DNA of 43,457 bases from Rhodospirillales bacterium (GTDB taxonomy: Bacteria > Pseudomonadota > Alphaproteobacteria > BOG-932 > Roseiterribacteraceae). Below, piece after piece: positions 15,288 through 23,346 of this stretch. The translations under genes and the position numbers were made by a program. Under the pieces are notes generated by a model. That model had not been told where the DNA came from. It was given only the letters and a program-made list of their open reading frames with translations, and searched no databases. Each line of letters starts with the position of its first letter. The first letter of the stretch is position 1. Where the stretch lies: the NCBI GenBank assembly GCA_028291345.1, contig JAQGIF010000064.1, positions 1 to 43,457 on the forward strand, read 5' to 3'.

Positions 15288-16148
15288 TCAGCGCACGATG
15301 GCTGGGTGGGCGACCCTCGGGTCGCCCAGGAACGGGCGGTGCGAAATCGGTTTTTTGCCGCCGGCATCGGTGAGCCCGTAGCGGTCGGCCAATTCGGCGC
15401 CGATCAGGGTCTGGCCGGTCAACGACATCAGGTCGGGGTCGCTGTGGAGCGCCGCGATCAGGTGGCCGGTGAATTCCGGCGTTTCGGCCATTTCGGCCAG
15501 CTGGCCATAGGTCTCGGGATGCTCGGCGATCGCCTTCTTGCTGCGCTCGGTCATCAGCATGCCCATCCAGATCGAGACGGCGGCGACATTATAATCCTTG
15601 AGGTCGACGGCCATGTCGGCGGCGAACTTGTCGACGCCGGCCTTCTGCGCGCCATAGGCGGCCCCATGCATGTAGCAGACCGAGCCGAAGGACGAGGTGA
15701 AGACCATCAGCCCGCTTTTCTGCCGCACCATCATCGGCGCGGCATACCAGCTGGCGACATATTGGCTGCGCAGCCCGACATCGAGGATCTTGGCGAGGTC
15801 GAGCGTCTTTTCCCAGAATCCGCCGGGCAGAATCAGCTGGTCGTCAATATAGCAGACATTATTGACCAGTATGTCGAGCCGGCCCTGTTCAGCTTCCACT
15901 TGCTCGAACAGCGCCTTGACCTGCGTGTCGTCGGCATGGTCGACCCGGACCGGGATGGCGGTGCCGCCGGCGGCCTTAACCGCTTCGGCGGTCTCATAGA
16001 TCGTGCCGGGCAGGGCGGCCTCGCCCGGTTTTTCGGTGCGGCCGGTGATATAGACGGTGCCGCCGCCTTCGGCCAAGGCGATTGCAATGCCCCGGCCCGC
16101 GCCCCGGCTGGCGCCTGTGACGATCGAGACTCGGCTTTTGTTGCTCAT
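15288..16148 (-). CDS. SDR family NAD(P)-dependent oxidoreductase (DHRS1-like)
   Basis: Protein of 286 residues with TGASRGAGRG at 11-20, NNVCY in place of NNAG, a serine in VFTSSFGS and catalytic YGAQK. Insertions after the cofactor loop (TEKPGEAALPG) and a longer C-terminal part (PETYGQLAEMAETPEFTG) resemble the DHRS1-like subgroup. It probably acts on a carbonyl or hydroxyl group in the pathway. The ribosome binding site AAGGAA lies before ATG. Third gene in the operon, 33 bp behind the ligase. Confidence 0.82.
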   Translation of the reverse strand: MSNKSRVSIVTGASRGAGRGIAIALAEGGGTVYITGRTEKPGEAALPGTIYETAEAVKAAGGTAIPVRVDHADDTQVKALFEQVEAEQGRLDILVNNVCYIDDQLILPGGFWEKTLDLAKILDVGLRSQYVASWYAAPMMVRQKSGLMVFTSSFGSVCYMHGAAYGAQKAGVDKFAADMAVDLKDYNVAAVSIWMGMLMTERSKKAIAEHPETYGQLAEMAETPEFTGHLIAALHSDPDLMSLTGQTLIGAELADRYGLTDAGGKKPISHRPFLGDPRVAHPAIVR

Positions 16149-16181
16149 CGCGTTGTTCCTTCCCCGTTAATCCATGCCCGA

Positions 16182-17774
16182 CTAATTGACGCTTGTTCGC
16201 AGTATTCGCTTTAAAATCTTGCCGTTCGCGTTACGCGGCAGCGGTTGATCTACGAAAGTGACAAAGTCAGGCACCTTATAGTCCGAGAGACGCTCCCGAC
16301 AAAAGGCCTTGATTTCATCGACCGTGAGAGGCCCGTTTTTGGTCAGGACAAAAGCGTGGGTCTTTTCGCCCAGAACCGGGTCGGGCTCGGCCACCACGGC
16401 CGCTTCGCCAATATTCGGGTGATGGGCTAGCACATCCTCGACCTCGGCTGAATAGACCTTATATCCGGCGCGGTTGATCATGTCCTTCTTACGGTCGAGG
16501 ATCTTGAGATACCCGTCTTCGGTCATTGCGCCGATATCGCCGGAACGCCAATAGCCGGCGGTGAAGTTCGCTTGCGTCGCCACCGGGTTGTTCCAATAGC
16601 CGCAGCCGACATGGCCGCCGGCGATCCAGACCTCGCCGGTTTCGCCCCGCGGCACCTCGACGCCGTCATCATCGACGATCTTGATGTCGCAGCACGGGAC
16701 CGGCGTGCCGACCGTGTCGATCTTCGCCTCGACCTGACCCAGGGGAGTGATGGTCGAGGGTGATGTGGTCTCGGTCGAGCCATAGACATTGGACAGCTGC
16801 AGATTGGGCAGCTTCTCGGCCAGCTTTCTCAGCGTTGCGATCGGCATCGGCGAACCGCCGTAGGCGCCGATCCGCCAAGCCGACAGGTCGTAATCGTCGA
16901 ACGAGGCCTGCAGCATGCAGAGATTATACATCGCCGGGACCATCAGCGTGTAGGTCGCCTTTTCCTTCGCCGCAAGGGCCAGGAAATCCGCCGCCTTGAA
17001 CACGGTCTGAAAGATCGTCGCGCCGCCGACGCGCACCATCGAGAGCAGGATCGCCACCAGCCCGGTCACATGAGTGGATGGCACCGCCATCAAGGCGCGG
17101 TCGTCGCCTCGCAGCCCCAGGCAGAACTCATAATGCAGCGCCGACGTGACCATCGACATCTGGGTCAGCATCGCTCCTTTGGGCTTACCAGTGGTACCAG
17201 ATGTATAGAGGATGACCGCCGTCGCTTCCTGGTCGAACTCGGGCGTGGCGACCGGGGCGGCAGGCGCTGTCAACGCGTCGAACGGTTCCGCCCCCGCCAC
17301 TGCATCTCCCACCGCGAAACGGTGGGTTAAAGTCGGGACGGTCGCCGCATCGGGGATGCGCTCGGAGAGGTTGCCCTCGAAGAACAATATCTTCGCGCCG
17401 CTATCCTGAACGTTGAACACGATCTCGGGCTTCTGTTCGCGGGTATTGAGCGGCACGATCGCGGCACCCGCGCGCATCGCTCCGAACAGGGCAAAGGCGA
17501 ACTCAGCCCGGTTGCCGAGCAACAGCGCGATCCGGTCGCCCGGCACGACACCGCGCGCAACCAGCCCGGCCGCGACGGAATCGACGATCCGATCCATTTC
17601 CGCATAGGTGAAGCGCCGCCCGTTATCGACCAGCGCCTCGCCGTCGGGCTTTGCCGCCACGGCCTCACGCAAGATTTGATCGACACCCTTGGGGCGATCG
17701 CTGAAACACCGCACCACGCGGTCACCGTAATGCGCCTCGTAACGCATTGCCGGGCTATTCTGCCAGTTAGACAT
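16182..17774 (-). CDS. AMP-forming acyl-CoA synthetase
   Basis: Adenylate-forming ligase of 530 residues, full family length. The P-loop motif YTSGTTGKPKG lies at about 188-198, with YGSTETTSP (A5 region), GYWNN and YWRSGDIG (A7), DRKKDMINRAGYKVYSAEVE (A8 hinge) and the catalytic lysine near the end in NANGKILKR (A10). It activates a carboxylic acid to its CoA ester, the entry step for the downstream dehydrogenase, which is encoded immediately before it (5-bp gap). Cytoplasmic. The acid could be a fatty, aromatic or terpenoid/steroid side-chain acid. Confidence 0.88.
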   Translation of the reverse strand: MSNWQNSPAMRYEAHYGDRVVRCFSDRPKGVDQILREAVAAKPDGEALVDNGRRFTYAEMDRIVDSVAAGLVARGVVPGDRIALLLGNRAEFAFALFGAMRAGAAIVPLNTREQKPEIVFNVQDSGAKILFFEGNLSERIPDAATVPTLTHRFAVGDAVAGAEPFDALTAPAAPVATPEFDQEATAVILYTSGTTGKPKGAMLTQMSMVTSALHYEFCLGLRGDDRALMAVPSTHVTGLVAILLSMVRVGGATIFQTVFKAADFLALAAKEKATYTLMVPAMYNLCMLQASFDDYDLSAWRIGAYGGSPMPIATLRKLAEKLPNLQLSNVYGSTETTSPSTITPLGQVEAKIDTVGTPVPCCDIKIVDDDGVEVPRGETGEVWIAGGHVGCGYWNNPVATQANFTAGYWRSGDIGAMTEDGYLKILDRKKDMINRAGYKVYSAEVEDVLAHHPNIGEAAVVAEPDPVLGEKTHAFVLTKNGPLTVDEIKAFCRERLSDYKVPDFVTFVDQPLPRNANGKILKRILRTSVN

Positions 17775-17779
17775 CTGCC

Positions 17780-19054
17780 TCAGCCCTCACGCGTCGGGTC
17801 GCCGTGAACGGCGTGATAGGGGGTGAGATAGCGGGCGGCCTGGCCGTTCATCGCCTTGATTCGGCCAAGCTCGGCCTTGCCCAGACCGCGCATATGCACC
17901 TCGTCCGGCCCGTCGCCCAGCTGCAGCGAACGGCCCCAGGTCCAGAAATTGGCCAACGGCGTATCAGGGCTCAAGCCCGCCGCGCCGAACACCTGGATGG
18001 CGCGGTTCATCACATTCACCTGCAGTTTGGGCACGACGATCTTGATCATCGAAACGTCGTTGCGGGCGGCCTTGTTGCCGTGCTGATCGATGATCCAGGC
18101 AGTGCGCAGCACAAGCAGGCGGGCCTGGTCGATCTCCATGCGGGTCAAAGCCAGCCAGTCGCGGATGGTTTCGCGCTCCGACAAGGGCTGGCCGAAGGCG
18201 ACGCGGCTTAAGGCGCGCTCGCCCATCAGTTCTAGCGCCAGTTCGCACTGGCCGATGAAGCGCATGCAGTGATGGATGCGGCCGGGGCCGAGGCGCGCCT
18301 GCGCGAGCCCGAAGCCGGCGCCTTCCTCCTTCAACAGGTTGGCGGCCGGGACCCGGACATCCTTGAACACCAGCTCGCAATGGCCCTCGATCTCGTTCAG
18401 ATTCATGAAGGGGATGTTGCGTACGATGGTGAGGCCCGGCGCATCCATCGGTACAAGGATCATCGACTGACGGGTATGGACAGGATTTTCCGGGTTGGTG
18501 ATGCCCATCACGATCGCGATCTTGCAGTTCGGATGGGTGGCGCCGGTAATGAACCATTTGCGGCCGTTGATCAAATATTCGTCGCCCTGGCGCTCGATCC
18601 GCGTCGCGATATTGGTCGCGTCGGACGACGCGACATCTGGCTCGGTCATCGCGAAGCAGGAGCGGATTTCGCCGCGCAGCAGCGGGTTAAGCCACTGCTC
18701 GCGCTGGGCCGGGGTGGCGGCGAGTTGGAGCAGCTCCATATTGCCGGTGTCGGGCGGCCCGCAATTGAAGACTTCCGGCGCCCAGAACAGCCGGCCCATG
18801 ATTTCGGCCAGTGGGGCATATTCCATATTGGTGAGACCGGTACCGGGAATCCCTATGGGCAGATGTGGCATGAACATGTTCCAAAGGCCGGCGGCCTTGG
18901 CCTTTTCCTTCAGCGGCTCAAGGATTTCCAGTGGATAGCTGCCACCCGAATATTGCCGGTGCCACGGGATGTTGGCCGGGACGACATGGTCGTCCATGAA
19001 GGCCTTCATCGTGTCGCGCAACGCCTCGACCTTAGGGGAATAACTGAAATCCAT
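17780..19054 (-). CDS. Acyl-CoA dehydrogenase, ACAD10/11-like
   Basis: Flavoprotein of 424 residues. The FAD-binding CFAMTEPDVASSD and WFITGATHP motifs are in the middle domain. The C-terminal text (GNKAARNDVSMIKIVVPKL, NRAIQVFGAAGLS, LGDGPDEVHM) is typical of the ACAD10/11 branch. At the position of the usual catalytic Glu (E-G-T in other ACADs) there is an Asp (DGPDEVH), as in that branch. Such enzymes, with a kinase of the APH family, remove hydroxyl groups from 4-hydroxyacyl-CoA (LvaC/ACAD11), and an APH-like kinase is encoded at 27567. First gene of the minus-strand operon; GGGAG ribosome binding site. Confidence 0.87.
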   Translation of the reverse strand: MDFSYSPKVEALRDTMKAFMDDHVVPANIPWHRQYSGGSYPLEILEPLKEKAKAAGLWNMFMPHLPIGIPGTGLTNMEYAPLAEIMGRLFWAPEVFNCGPPDTGNMELLQLAATPAQREQWLNPLLRGEIRSCFAMTEPDVASSDATNIATRIERQGDEYLINGRKWFITGATHPNCKIAIVMGITNPENPVHTRQSMILVPMDAPGLTIVRNIPFMNLNEIEGHCELVFKDVRVPAANLLKEEGAGFGLAQARLGPGRIHHCMRFIGQCELALELMGERALSRVAFGQPLSERETIRDWLALTRMEIDQARLLVLRTAWIIDQHGNKAARNDVSMIKIVVPKLQVNVMNRAIQVFGAAGLSPDTPLANFWTWGRSLQLGDGPDEVHMRGLGKAELGRIKAMNGQAARYLTPYHAVHGDPTREG

Positions 19055-19149
19055 CTATCTGCTCCCGAGCATTTCTTCGTACCTATTCAGATTTTCATCG
19101 CCCCGGATTTCCGCATCGCATCACCGATGTCTCACAATTTGGGTGATTC

Positions 19150-19175
19150 GCGAAATTCCGCTCTGTGAATTTCGC
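19150..19175. promoter_or_regulatory. Inverted repeat in divergent promoter region
   Basis: GCGAAATTC-(8 nt)-GAATTTCGC is a perfect 9-bp dyad with centre near 19162. It lies in the 181-bp region between the divergent ACAD operon (minus) and the SnoaL/SDR operon (plus). It is a good candidate operator for a dimeric regulator controlling both. No regulator gene lies next to it, and its sequence differs from the TetR palindrome at 10136. Confidence 0.55.
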
Positions 19176-19235
19176 TGCAAATACCTTACGGTCGGGCAAA
19201 GCGCGACGGCAAAGTAGCCACCAGGGAGACGAACA

Positions 19236-19763
19236 GTGACCGAGCCGGGGAATGACCTAGCAGCCTTGTACCAGCGTATTCAGCGACTGGAAGATATAGA
19301 AGCTATCCGACGCTTAAAAGCGCGCTATCTGAATGCCTGTGACCAGCAGGACCCGCCGGCCGTACGCGCCTGTTTCGCCGACGACGACAAGGTGTCGATC
19401 GAGGTCGCCCATCTGGGCACCTACGAGTCCGCCTCGGGGTTTTGCGCCATGTTCCAGCAGGCCGCCTGTCATCCTTTCGTGCTGGACAAGCATCAGGGCG
19501 GCAATGCCGAAATCGACATCATCGACGACACCCACGCCAAGGCGTTGTGGTGCCTGGATTACCGCTGCATCAACACGCGCGACGAAACGCTGACCATGCT
19601 ATCGCTGCTCTATCATGACGAATACGAGAAGATCGGCGGCGCCTGGAAAATCAGGCGCACGCGCAGCGAGTTCAAGGCGGCGTTCCACGGCACCTACGCC
19701 TCGGGCACGCTGAAGGCGCTGGTCGCCGGTCACTCGGTGGCAGACGCGCCGTTGAACAAATAA
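19236..19763 (+). CDS. SnoaL-like (NTF2-fold) protein
   Basis: Protein of 175 residues starting with GTG 19236 (AGGGAG about 10 bp upstream). The helix LYQRIQRLEDIEAIRRLKAR is followed by an NTF2-like barrel. Asp36 (NACDQQD) and His86 (LDKHQGG) match the positions of the LinA-type Asp/His dyad, as in the other two SnoaL_4 proteins of this window. It could be a dehydratase or isomerase. First gene of a SnoaL-SDR-SnoaL operon, divergent from the ACAD operon. The substrate is unknown. Confidence 0.75.
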   Translation: MTEPGNDLAALYQRIQRLEDIEAIRRLKARYLNACDQQDPPAVRACFADDDKVSIEVAHLGTYESASGFCAMFQQAACHPFVLDKHQGGNAEIDIIDDTHAKALWCLDYRCINTRDETLTMLSLLYHDEYEKIGGAWKIRRTRSEFKAAFHGTYASGTLKALVAGHSVADAPLNK

Positions 19764-19784
19764 TCTGATCTGGAGGATAATGTT

Positions 19785-20558
19785 ATGAGCGATAAACTTT
19801 TCCCTGAGGGCGCGGCCTTGATCGTCGGCGGATCCGGCGGCATCGGGCGCTATGTCTGCACCGAATTCGCCAATGCCGGCAGCGACGTGGCGATCACCTA
19901 TCACAACAACCAGGCCCCGGCCGAGGAAGCCGCCGAGAAGATCCGGGCGACCGGGCGCAAGGCAACGACCCATAAGCTCAGTACCAGCGACGCCGACCAG
20001 GTGGCGCAGGTTATGGCCGATGTGGCCAAAGAACATGGCCGCATCCACACCGTGGTCTACGGCGCCGCGCCGCTGACCGAACAGCTCTATATCTCGGAAT
20101 ACACGCTGGAGCGCTGGCAGAAATCGATCGACCAGGAGGTCAACGGCTTCTTCCGCGTCGTTCATGCCACCCTGCCTTTGATGAAGGCGGCGGGCGGTGG
20201 GTCCTATGTGCATCTGGGCTCGGCGGGCGACAGCTGGTGGCCGGAAAAGGACGGGTTGTCGGTCATTCCGAAGGCGGCGAACGAGGCGCTGATCCAGGGC
20301 CTCGCCAAGGAAGAGGGCAAGAACAATATCCGCGCCAACACGGTGCTCGTCGGCGTCATCAAGGCCGGCATGTTCCTGGAGCTGACCAAGCAGGGCGTGT
20401 TCGACCAGAAATGGATTGACGAGACTCACAAGCTGCTGGCGCTGAAGCGCTGGGGTGAGCCGGAGGAGATCGGTTATGCTGCAGTATTCCTCGCCTCCAA
20501 TAAGGCGCTGTATGTCACCGGCCAGAAGATCTCGGTCTCCGGCGGGTTCGGCGTTTAA
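19785..20558 (+). CDS. SDR-fold protein lacking the catalytic tyrosine
   Basis: Protein of 257 residues with an intact cofactor loop (GGSGGIG, 15-21), Ser146 (HLGSAG) and the C-terminal VTGQKISVSGGFGV of SDRs. In the active-site motif Y-x-x-x-K the tyrosine is replaced: Ser159-V-I-P-Lys163, 13 residues after Ser146. N-N-A-G is also changed (YGAAP). The protein may therefore bind NAD(P)H without normal SDR chemistry, or use another acid. GGAGG ribosome binding site. It lies between two NTF2-fold genes (21-bp and 2-bp gaps), suggesting a functional unit with them. Confidence 0.8.
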   Translation: MSDKLFPEGAALIVGGSGGIGRYVCTEFANAGSDVAITYHNNQAPAEEAAEKIRATGRKATTHKLSTSDADQVAQVMADVAKEHGRIHTVVYGAAPLTEQLYISEYTLERWQKSIDQEVNGFFRVVHATLPLMKAAGGGSYVHLGSAGDSWWPEKDGLSVIPKAANEALIQGLAKEEGKNNIRANTVLVGVIKAGMFLELTKQGVFDQKWIDETHKLLALKRWGEPEEIGYAAVFLASNKALYVTGQKISVSGGFGV

Positions 20559-20560
20559 CT

Positions 20561-21106
20561 GTGACGTCCAGCAGCGATGTTGGTGACCGTACGCAGCTCA
20601 TGCTCGACAAGCATGAGCTGCGGGAGCTGGGACTGACCTATTGCCGGGGCATCGACCGGCAGGATTTCCCGCTGGTCCGCAGCCTCTATCACGACGACGC
20701 GATCGACGATCACGGCGACATGTTCAAAGGCGGACCGGACGATTATGTCGCCTGGCTGCCCTCGATCATGGCAATGTGGGACGCGACGGTGCACAGCATT
20801 TCCAACGCGCTGTATGAGGTCGACGGCGACAAGGCGGAGGGCGAACTCTATGTCGTCGCCTATCACCGCACCCACGGACCGGACGCCAAGGAAGTCATCG
20901 TCGGGGGCCGCTATCTCGACAAGTACGAGAAGCGCGACGGCGCGTGGAAATTCAGCCACCGCTCGCTCGCGATGGATTGGTGCAACGTCCAGGACGTGCG
21001 GCCCGAGGATTACGACACCTTCGCCGCCGGCGCGGTGCGCGGCCGACACGACGCGGGGGATGCGTCCTATGCGGAACTGACGCTGTTCGGGCGGATGGGG
21101 AAGTAA
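20561..21106 (+). CDS. SnoaL-like (NTF2-fold) protein, LinA-type dyad
   Basis: Protein of 181 residues; the GTG start lies 2 bp after the SDR stop, so translation is probably coupled. After a helix (HELRELGLTYCRGID) the barrel carries Asp32 and His78 (TVHSISN), aligned with Asp25/His73 of LinA (VDK, TIHYGTN), and the strand YLDKYEKRDGAWKFSHRS is typical of SnoaL_4. A dehydratase, dehydrohalogenase or isomerase function is possible; no real LinA identity is claimed. The gene is followed by 214 bp without genes before the flavin oxidoreductase. Confidence 0.75.
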   Translation: MTSSSDVGDRTQLMLDKHELRELGLTYCRGIDRQDFPLVRSLYHDDAIDDHGDMFKGGPDDYVAWLPSIMAMWDATVHSISNALYEVDGDKAEGELYVVAYHRTHGPDAKEVIVGGRYLDKYEKRDGAWKFSHRSLAMDWCNVQDVRPEDYDTFAAGAVRGRHDAGDASYAELTLFGRMGK

Positions 21107-21320
21107 AGGCGGTACCACCATTCATATTGCGCGAATGGCGGATTTCCATATACAAACGCCGACAACCACGTCGATCCAAGGCATGTGGACTACGAAAATC
21201 AACATGGGCAACGCTCGTCCGCTTAGACGATGTGTTGGGCGCGGTTCCCTGGCAAGATGTGCCACCGGTCACGCCGGACTTTGAAATTTGGGGCTCGTCG
21301 ATCGGGCGAAGGGGAAGCAG

Positions 21321-22463
21321 ATGAAATTTTCGATCATTTACGAAGCGCAGATGGTGGACACCTCGCGCGCCAACGAGGCCCAGGTCTTCCAAGATATGGT
21401 CGAGCAGTCGGTGCTCGCCGAGGAGATGGGATTCGATTGCATTTGGTCCGTCGAGCATCACTGCCTGACCCAGTATGCGCACCTGTCGGCGCCGGAGAGC
21501 TTCCTCGCCTTCATCGCCGGACGCACGACCCGCATCCATGTCGGCCACGGCGTGGTCTGCCTGCCCTTCAAGATGAACCATCCGATCAAAGTCGCCGAGC
21601 GCGTCGCGACATTGGATCTGCTGTCGCGCGGCCGTCTGCACTTCGGCGTCGGCAAGGGTGGCACGGTCCAGGAGACCGGGGCGTTCGACACAAAACTTGA
21701 GGACGTCACGCCCCAGGTCGACGAGTCGATGTATATGATCCCCAAGATGTGGATGCAGGAGGTGTTCGAGCATCACAGCGACATCATCAACATCCCGCCG
21801 CGCCCGATCCATCCCAAGCCGTTCCAGGACCCGCATCCGCTGATGTATATGGCCTGCACGCGTGAGGAAGCCCTGGAGATCGCCGGCTCGCGTGGGCTCG
21901 GCGCCCTGGTGCTGGGCTTCAGCGGCCCGGATGAAATCGCCAAGAAGAACGGTATCTACCGCAAGGCTTATGCCGCGCGTAAAGCCGAAGATCAGGTGGG
22001 GTACCGCCCGCATTCGCATCTGGCGGCGCTGTGCCCCGCGGTCATCCTCGGGGACAAGGAAAAGGCCAAGCGCATCGGCGTGCGTGGCCAGCGCTTCTTC
22101 GCGGAATCGATCCGCTACTGGTATGCCGGCGGCGACAAGCCGAGTGTCGAAGACCTAGATGCTGATGTTCAGATAGCCAAGCTTGAGCAATCGAAGGAGC
22201 AGATCGTCGCCTATCTCGGCCAGGAGAAGATCCCGGTCACCGACGCGTCGACCAGCAACTATCATGTCGAGGAAGACGCCTATGGTTCGGTCGATCAGGC
22301 AATCCGCTATGTCGAGCGGCTGATTGCATCGGGCGCCGACGAAATCCTGTTCCTGGTGCAGATGGGAACCATCCCGCACGAGGTTACGATGGAAACCATC
22401 CGCAATATCGGCGAACATCTGATACCGCATTTCAAGGCGAAGCTCGCCGCCGCCGCGGAATAA
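21321..22463 (+). CDS. LLM class flavin-dependent oxidoreductase (luciferase-like)
   Basis: Protein of 380 residues with the bacterial-luciferase TIM-barrel pattern: N-terminal MKFSIIYEAQM, FDCIWSVEHHC, HVGHGVVCLPF, and LSRGRLHFGVGKGG near residue 110. Enzymes of this family are FMN- or F420-dependent monooxygenases or reductases. I chose ATG 21321 because AGGGGAAG lies just upstream and the family N-terminus starts here; the frame is open to a TTG at 21288. Separated from the SnoaL operon by 214 bp and closed by a strong terminator, so it may be a single unit. It may carry out an oxygen-insertion (Baeyer-Villiger-like or hydroxylating) step. Confidence 0.85.
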   Translation: MKFSIIYEAQMVDTSRANEAQVFQDMVEQSVLAEEMGFDCIWSVEHHCLTQYAHLSAPESFLAFIAGRTTRIHVGHGVVCLPFKMNHPIKVAERVATLDLLSRGRLHFGVGKGGTVQETGAFDTKLEDVTPQVDESMYMIPKMWMQEVFEHHSDIINIPPRPIHPKPFQDPHPLMYMACTREEALEIAGSRGLGALVLGFSGPDEIAKKNGIYRKAYAARKAEDQVGYRPHSHLAALCPAVILGDKEKAKRIGVRGQRFFAESIRYWYAGGDKPSVEDLDADVQIAKLEQSKEQIVAYLGQEKIPVTDASTSNYHVEEDAYGSVDQAIRYVERLIASGADEILFLVQMGTIPHEVTMETIRNIGEHLIPHFKAKLAAAAE

Positions 22464-22480
22464 AAGACACGATCGCATGA

Positions 22481-22511
22481 ACGGCGCCGACCACAAATCG
22501 GCGCCGTTTCT
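22481..22511 (+). terminator. Intrinsic terminator after the LLM gene
   Basis: ACGGCGCCGA-CCACAAA-TCGGCGCCGT (22481-22507) is a perfect 10-bp stem followed by TTCTTT. Confidence 0.8.
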
Positions 22512-22563
22512 TTGACTGAGGCCAACGGGTAGACTGAGGCCCGAGAGCCATTTGGGGGAAGTT

Positions 22564-23346
22564 ATGAAGAGAGAGTTCGAAGGCAAATCGGTCATCATCA
22601 CCGGCGCCGCATCGGGCATCGGCAAGGCCGCTGCCCACCGTTTCTCCAATGAGGGTGCGAAGGTCTGCATCGCAGACATGGATATCGAACGTGCCGAAAA
22701 GGTCTCCCAGGAGATCAACGCCAATGGCGGCACGACATTCGCCACAAAAGTTGATGTCGCTGCCCAAGCCGACAATGACCGGATGGTCGCCGAGACAGTC
22801 AAGAAATTCGGTAAGCTGGACATCGCCTATCTGAATGCCGGCTATTACGGGCCGGGCACGGATATTTTCAGTGACGACATCACGGCCTTTGACCGGATCA
22901 TCGCGATCAACCTGCGCGGCGTGTTCCTAGGCATCCACAGCGTTGCCAAGGCAATCACCGAGGGCGGCGCGATCGTCGTTACCGGTTCCACGGGCGGTAT
23001 ATTAGGGCTGGCGAACAACCCGGCCTATAGCGCGTCCAAGCACGGGCTGATCGGACTGATCCGCTCCTCGGTCGAGCCGCTGTCGACGAAGCGCGTTCGC
23101 ATCAATGCGATCCTACCGGGTGGCGTGAACACGCCGCTGAATTTCGGCGAAATGGTCGACACCTATTACCCGCCGGACGAACTTAAGCCGGTGCCGTTCC
23201 GCGGATACGGCGAGTCGCAGCATATCGCCGAATTTGCCTTGTTTCTCGCAAGTCCTCGCGCTGCTTTCATCAATGGCGGCGCGCATGTCATCGATGGCGG
23301 TCTGACCTCCAGCTTCGCCGCCGTCCGCTACGAGAAGGCGGACTGA
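22564..23346 (+). CDS. SDR family oxidoreductase
   Basis: Classical SDR of 260 residues: TGAASGIG cofactor loop, Asp in VDVAAQ, NAGYYG, Ser in TGSTGG and catalytic YSASK; the end is VIDGGLTSS. ATG 22564 is preferred over the upstream TTG 22552 because GGGGGAAG lies directly before it. It probably oxidises a secondary alcohol of a pathway intermediate. The stop overlaps the apparent start of the ApbE gene, so the two are coupled, an unusual partner for an SDR. Confidence 0.85.
   Translation: MKREFEGKSVIITGAASGIGKAAAHRFSNEGAKVCIADMDIERAEKVSQEINANGGTTFATKVDVAAQADNDRMVAETVKKFGKLDIAYLNAGYYGPGTDIFSDDITAFDRIIAINLRGVFLGIHSVAKAITEGGAIVVTGSTGGILGLANNPAYSASKHGLIGLIRSSVEPLSTKRVRINAILPGGVNTPLNFGEMVDTYYPPDELKPVPFRGYGESQHIAEFALFLASPRAAFINGGAHVIDGGLTSSFAAVRYEKAD

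Noticed and set aside
15306-16214. Plus-strand open frame of 302 codons opposite the DHRS1-like SDR
   Set aside because: Antisense shadow; the minus strand has intact SDR motifs, an SD site and operon spacing.
20561-21106. True LinA (lindane dehydrochlorinase)
   Set aside because: Only the dyad positions and fold pattern agree; overall text differs, and no other lin genes are present.
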